Assembly: GCA_016713225.1 (NCBI GenBank)
Contig: JADJPO010000003.1
Span: 992,001 to 1,056,000 of the forward strand
Reading direction: 5' to 3'
From: Kineosporiaceae bacterium
Lineage (GTDB): Bacteria > Actinomycetota > Actinomycetes > Actinomycetales > Kineosporiaceae
DNA length: 64,000 nucleotides
The position numbers and the translations under genes were made by a program. Position 1 is the stretch's first letter; each line of letters begins with the position of its first letter. Positions 63,809 to 64,000 of this stretch are shown here, piece by piece. Below the pieces are notes generated by a model, which was not told the DNA's origin, searched no databases, and was given only the letters and a program-made list of their open reading frames with translations.

Positions 63809-64000
63809 CTAGGTGGCGGACGCGAGGCCGCGGGACGCGGCATCGTGCACGGCGTCGAGCACCGGGCCGAGGGTGGCGATGAAGCTGTCGGCCTGGTCCG
63901 TGGTGAGGATCAACGGCGGCGCCAGCCGGATGGTGTCCGGCGCCACCGGGTTGACGATGACGCCGCGGGTGAGCAGCTCGCCGGCGACGTCGGCGGCCAC
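63809..64000 (-). CDS. argD: Acetylornithine aminotransferase, C-terminal part
   Basis: The last 63 residues of a class III PLP aminotransferase are present; the frame is open to the right edge. The segment RGVIVNPVAPDTIRLAPPLI is the typical C-terminal domain, where it holds substrate and cofactor contacts. The order argD-argR-argH confirms it. ArgD makes N-acetylornithine from the semialdehyde. Confidence 0.88.
   Translation of the reverse strand: MAADVAGELLTRGVIVNPVAPDTIRLAPPLILTTDQADSFIATLGPVLDAVHDAASRGLASAT

Overview
The window is high-GC (about 70%) actinobacterial chromosome, from an Actinomycetes member that I cannot name more finely. The evidence is the GC content, the frequent GTG starts, the 4-bp ATGA/GTGA gene overlaps, and classic actinobacterial neighbourhoods (parA-scpA-scpB-rluB-cmk-der; recN-steA-mctB; tlyA-nadK; argD-argR-argH). 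One complete rRNA operon and one tRNA-Pro gene are present.

Region 1 to about 21 kb is an accessory (defence) island. It starts with a partial, visibly lower-GC membrane protein gene. A complete type 2 BREX (phage growth limitation, Pgl) operon follows on the minus strand, in the canonical order pglW-pglX-pglY-pglZ-brxD-brxHI (18534 down to 683). PglW is a NERD-domain and kinase protein, PglX an adenine methyltransferase, PglY a large P-loop ATPase, PglZ an alkaline-phosphatase-fold protein, BrxD a small ATPase and BrxHI a helicase. In the sequence as given, pglY carries one extra base exactly inside its Walker A codons. The frame ends at a stop inside the P-loop, so the system is broken, saved by frameshifting, or misread by one base. 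Divergent from pglW is a DraG/ADP-ribosylglycohydrolase-like gene whose two metal-binding motifs are replaced. A small HTH/zinc-ribbon-like protein follows, then a cell-wall-binding-repeat remnant, a lone CsoR-like palindrome and tRNA-Pro(GGG), which may mark the island edge.

Region 21 to 31 kb holds a membrane PAS-GGDEF-EAL protein gene interrupted by an in-frame TAG, der and cmk, an MFS transporter, a GNAT acetyltransferase gene between two copies of a 69-bp palindromic repeat (its frame now runs on without a stop), tyrA, and a membrane-anchored serine hydrolase. Region 31 to 51 kb is core chromosome read on the minus strand: rluB, scpB, scpA, parA, xerD, a NUDIX hydrolase, pyrG, a fused MurJ-glycosyltransferase gene, a MraY-like gene, mctB-like, steA, recN, nadK, tlyA, a small protein, a HAD phosphatase and a TPR-like protein. 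Many neighbours overlap by 4 bp and are probably co-translated. The MraY-like, MurJ-GT fusion, mctB-like and steA genes suggest an envelope or cell-division module.

Region 51 to 56.8 kb is the rRNA operon on the minus strand (16S-23S-5S), with two tandem promoter-like sequences, a 23S processing stem and a strong intrinsic terminator. Region 56.8 to 64 kb carries tyrS, a DUF389 protein, a 3-methyladenine glycosylase, a flavin-dependent LLM-class oxidoreductase, alaX and argH-argR-argD (argD is cut by the window end). Several intergenic spots (27.2, 28.1, 34.8 and 61.7 kb) share a C-rich tract followed by a palindromic repeat.
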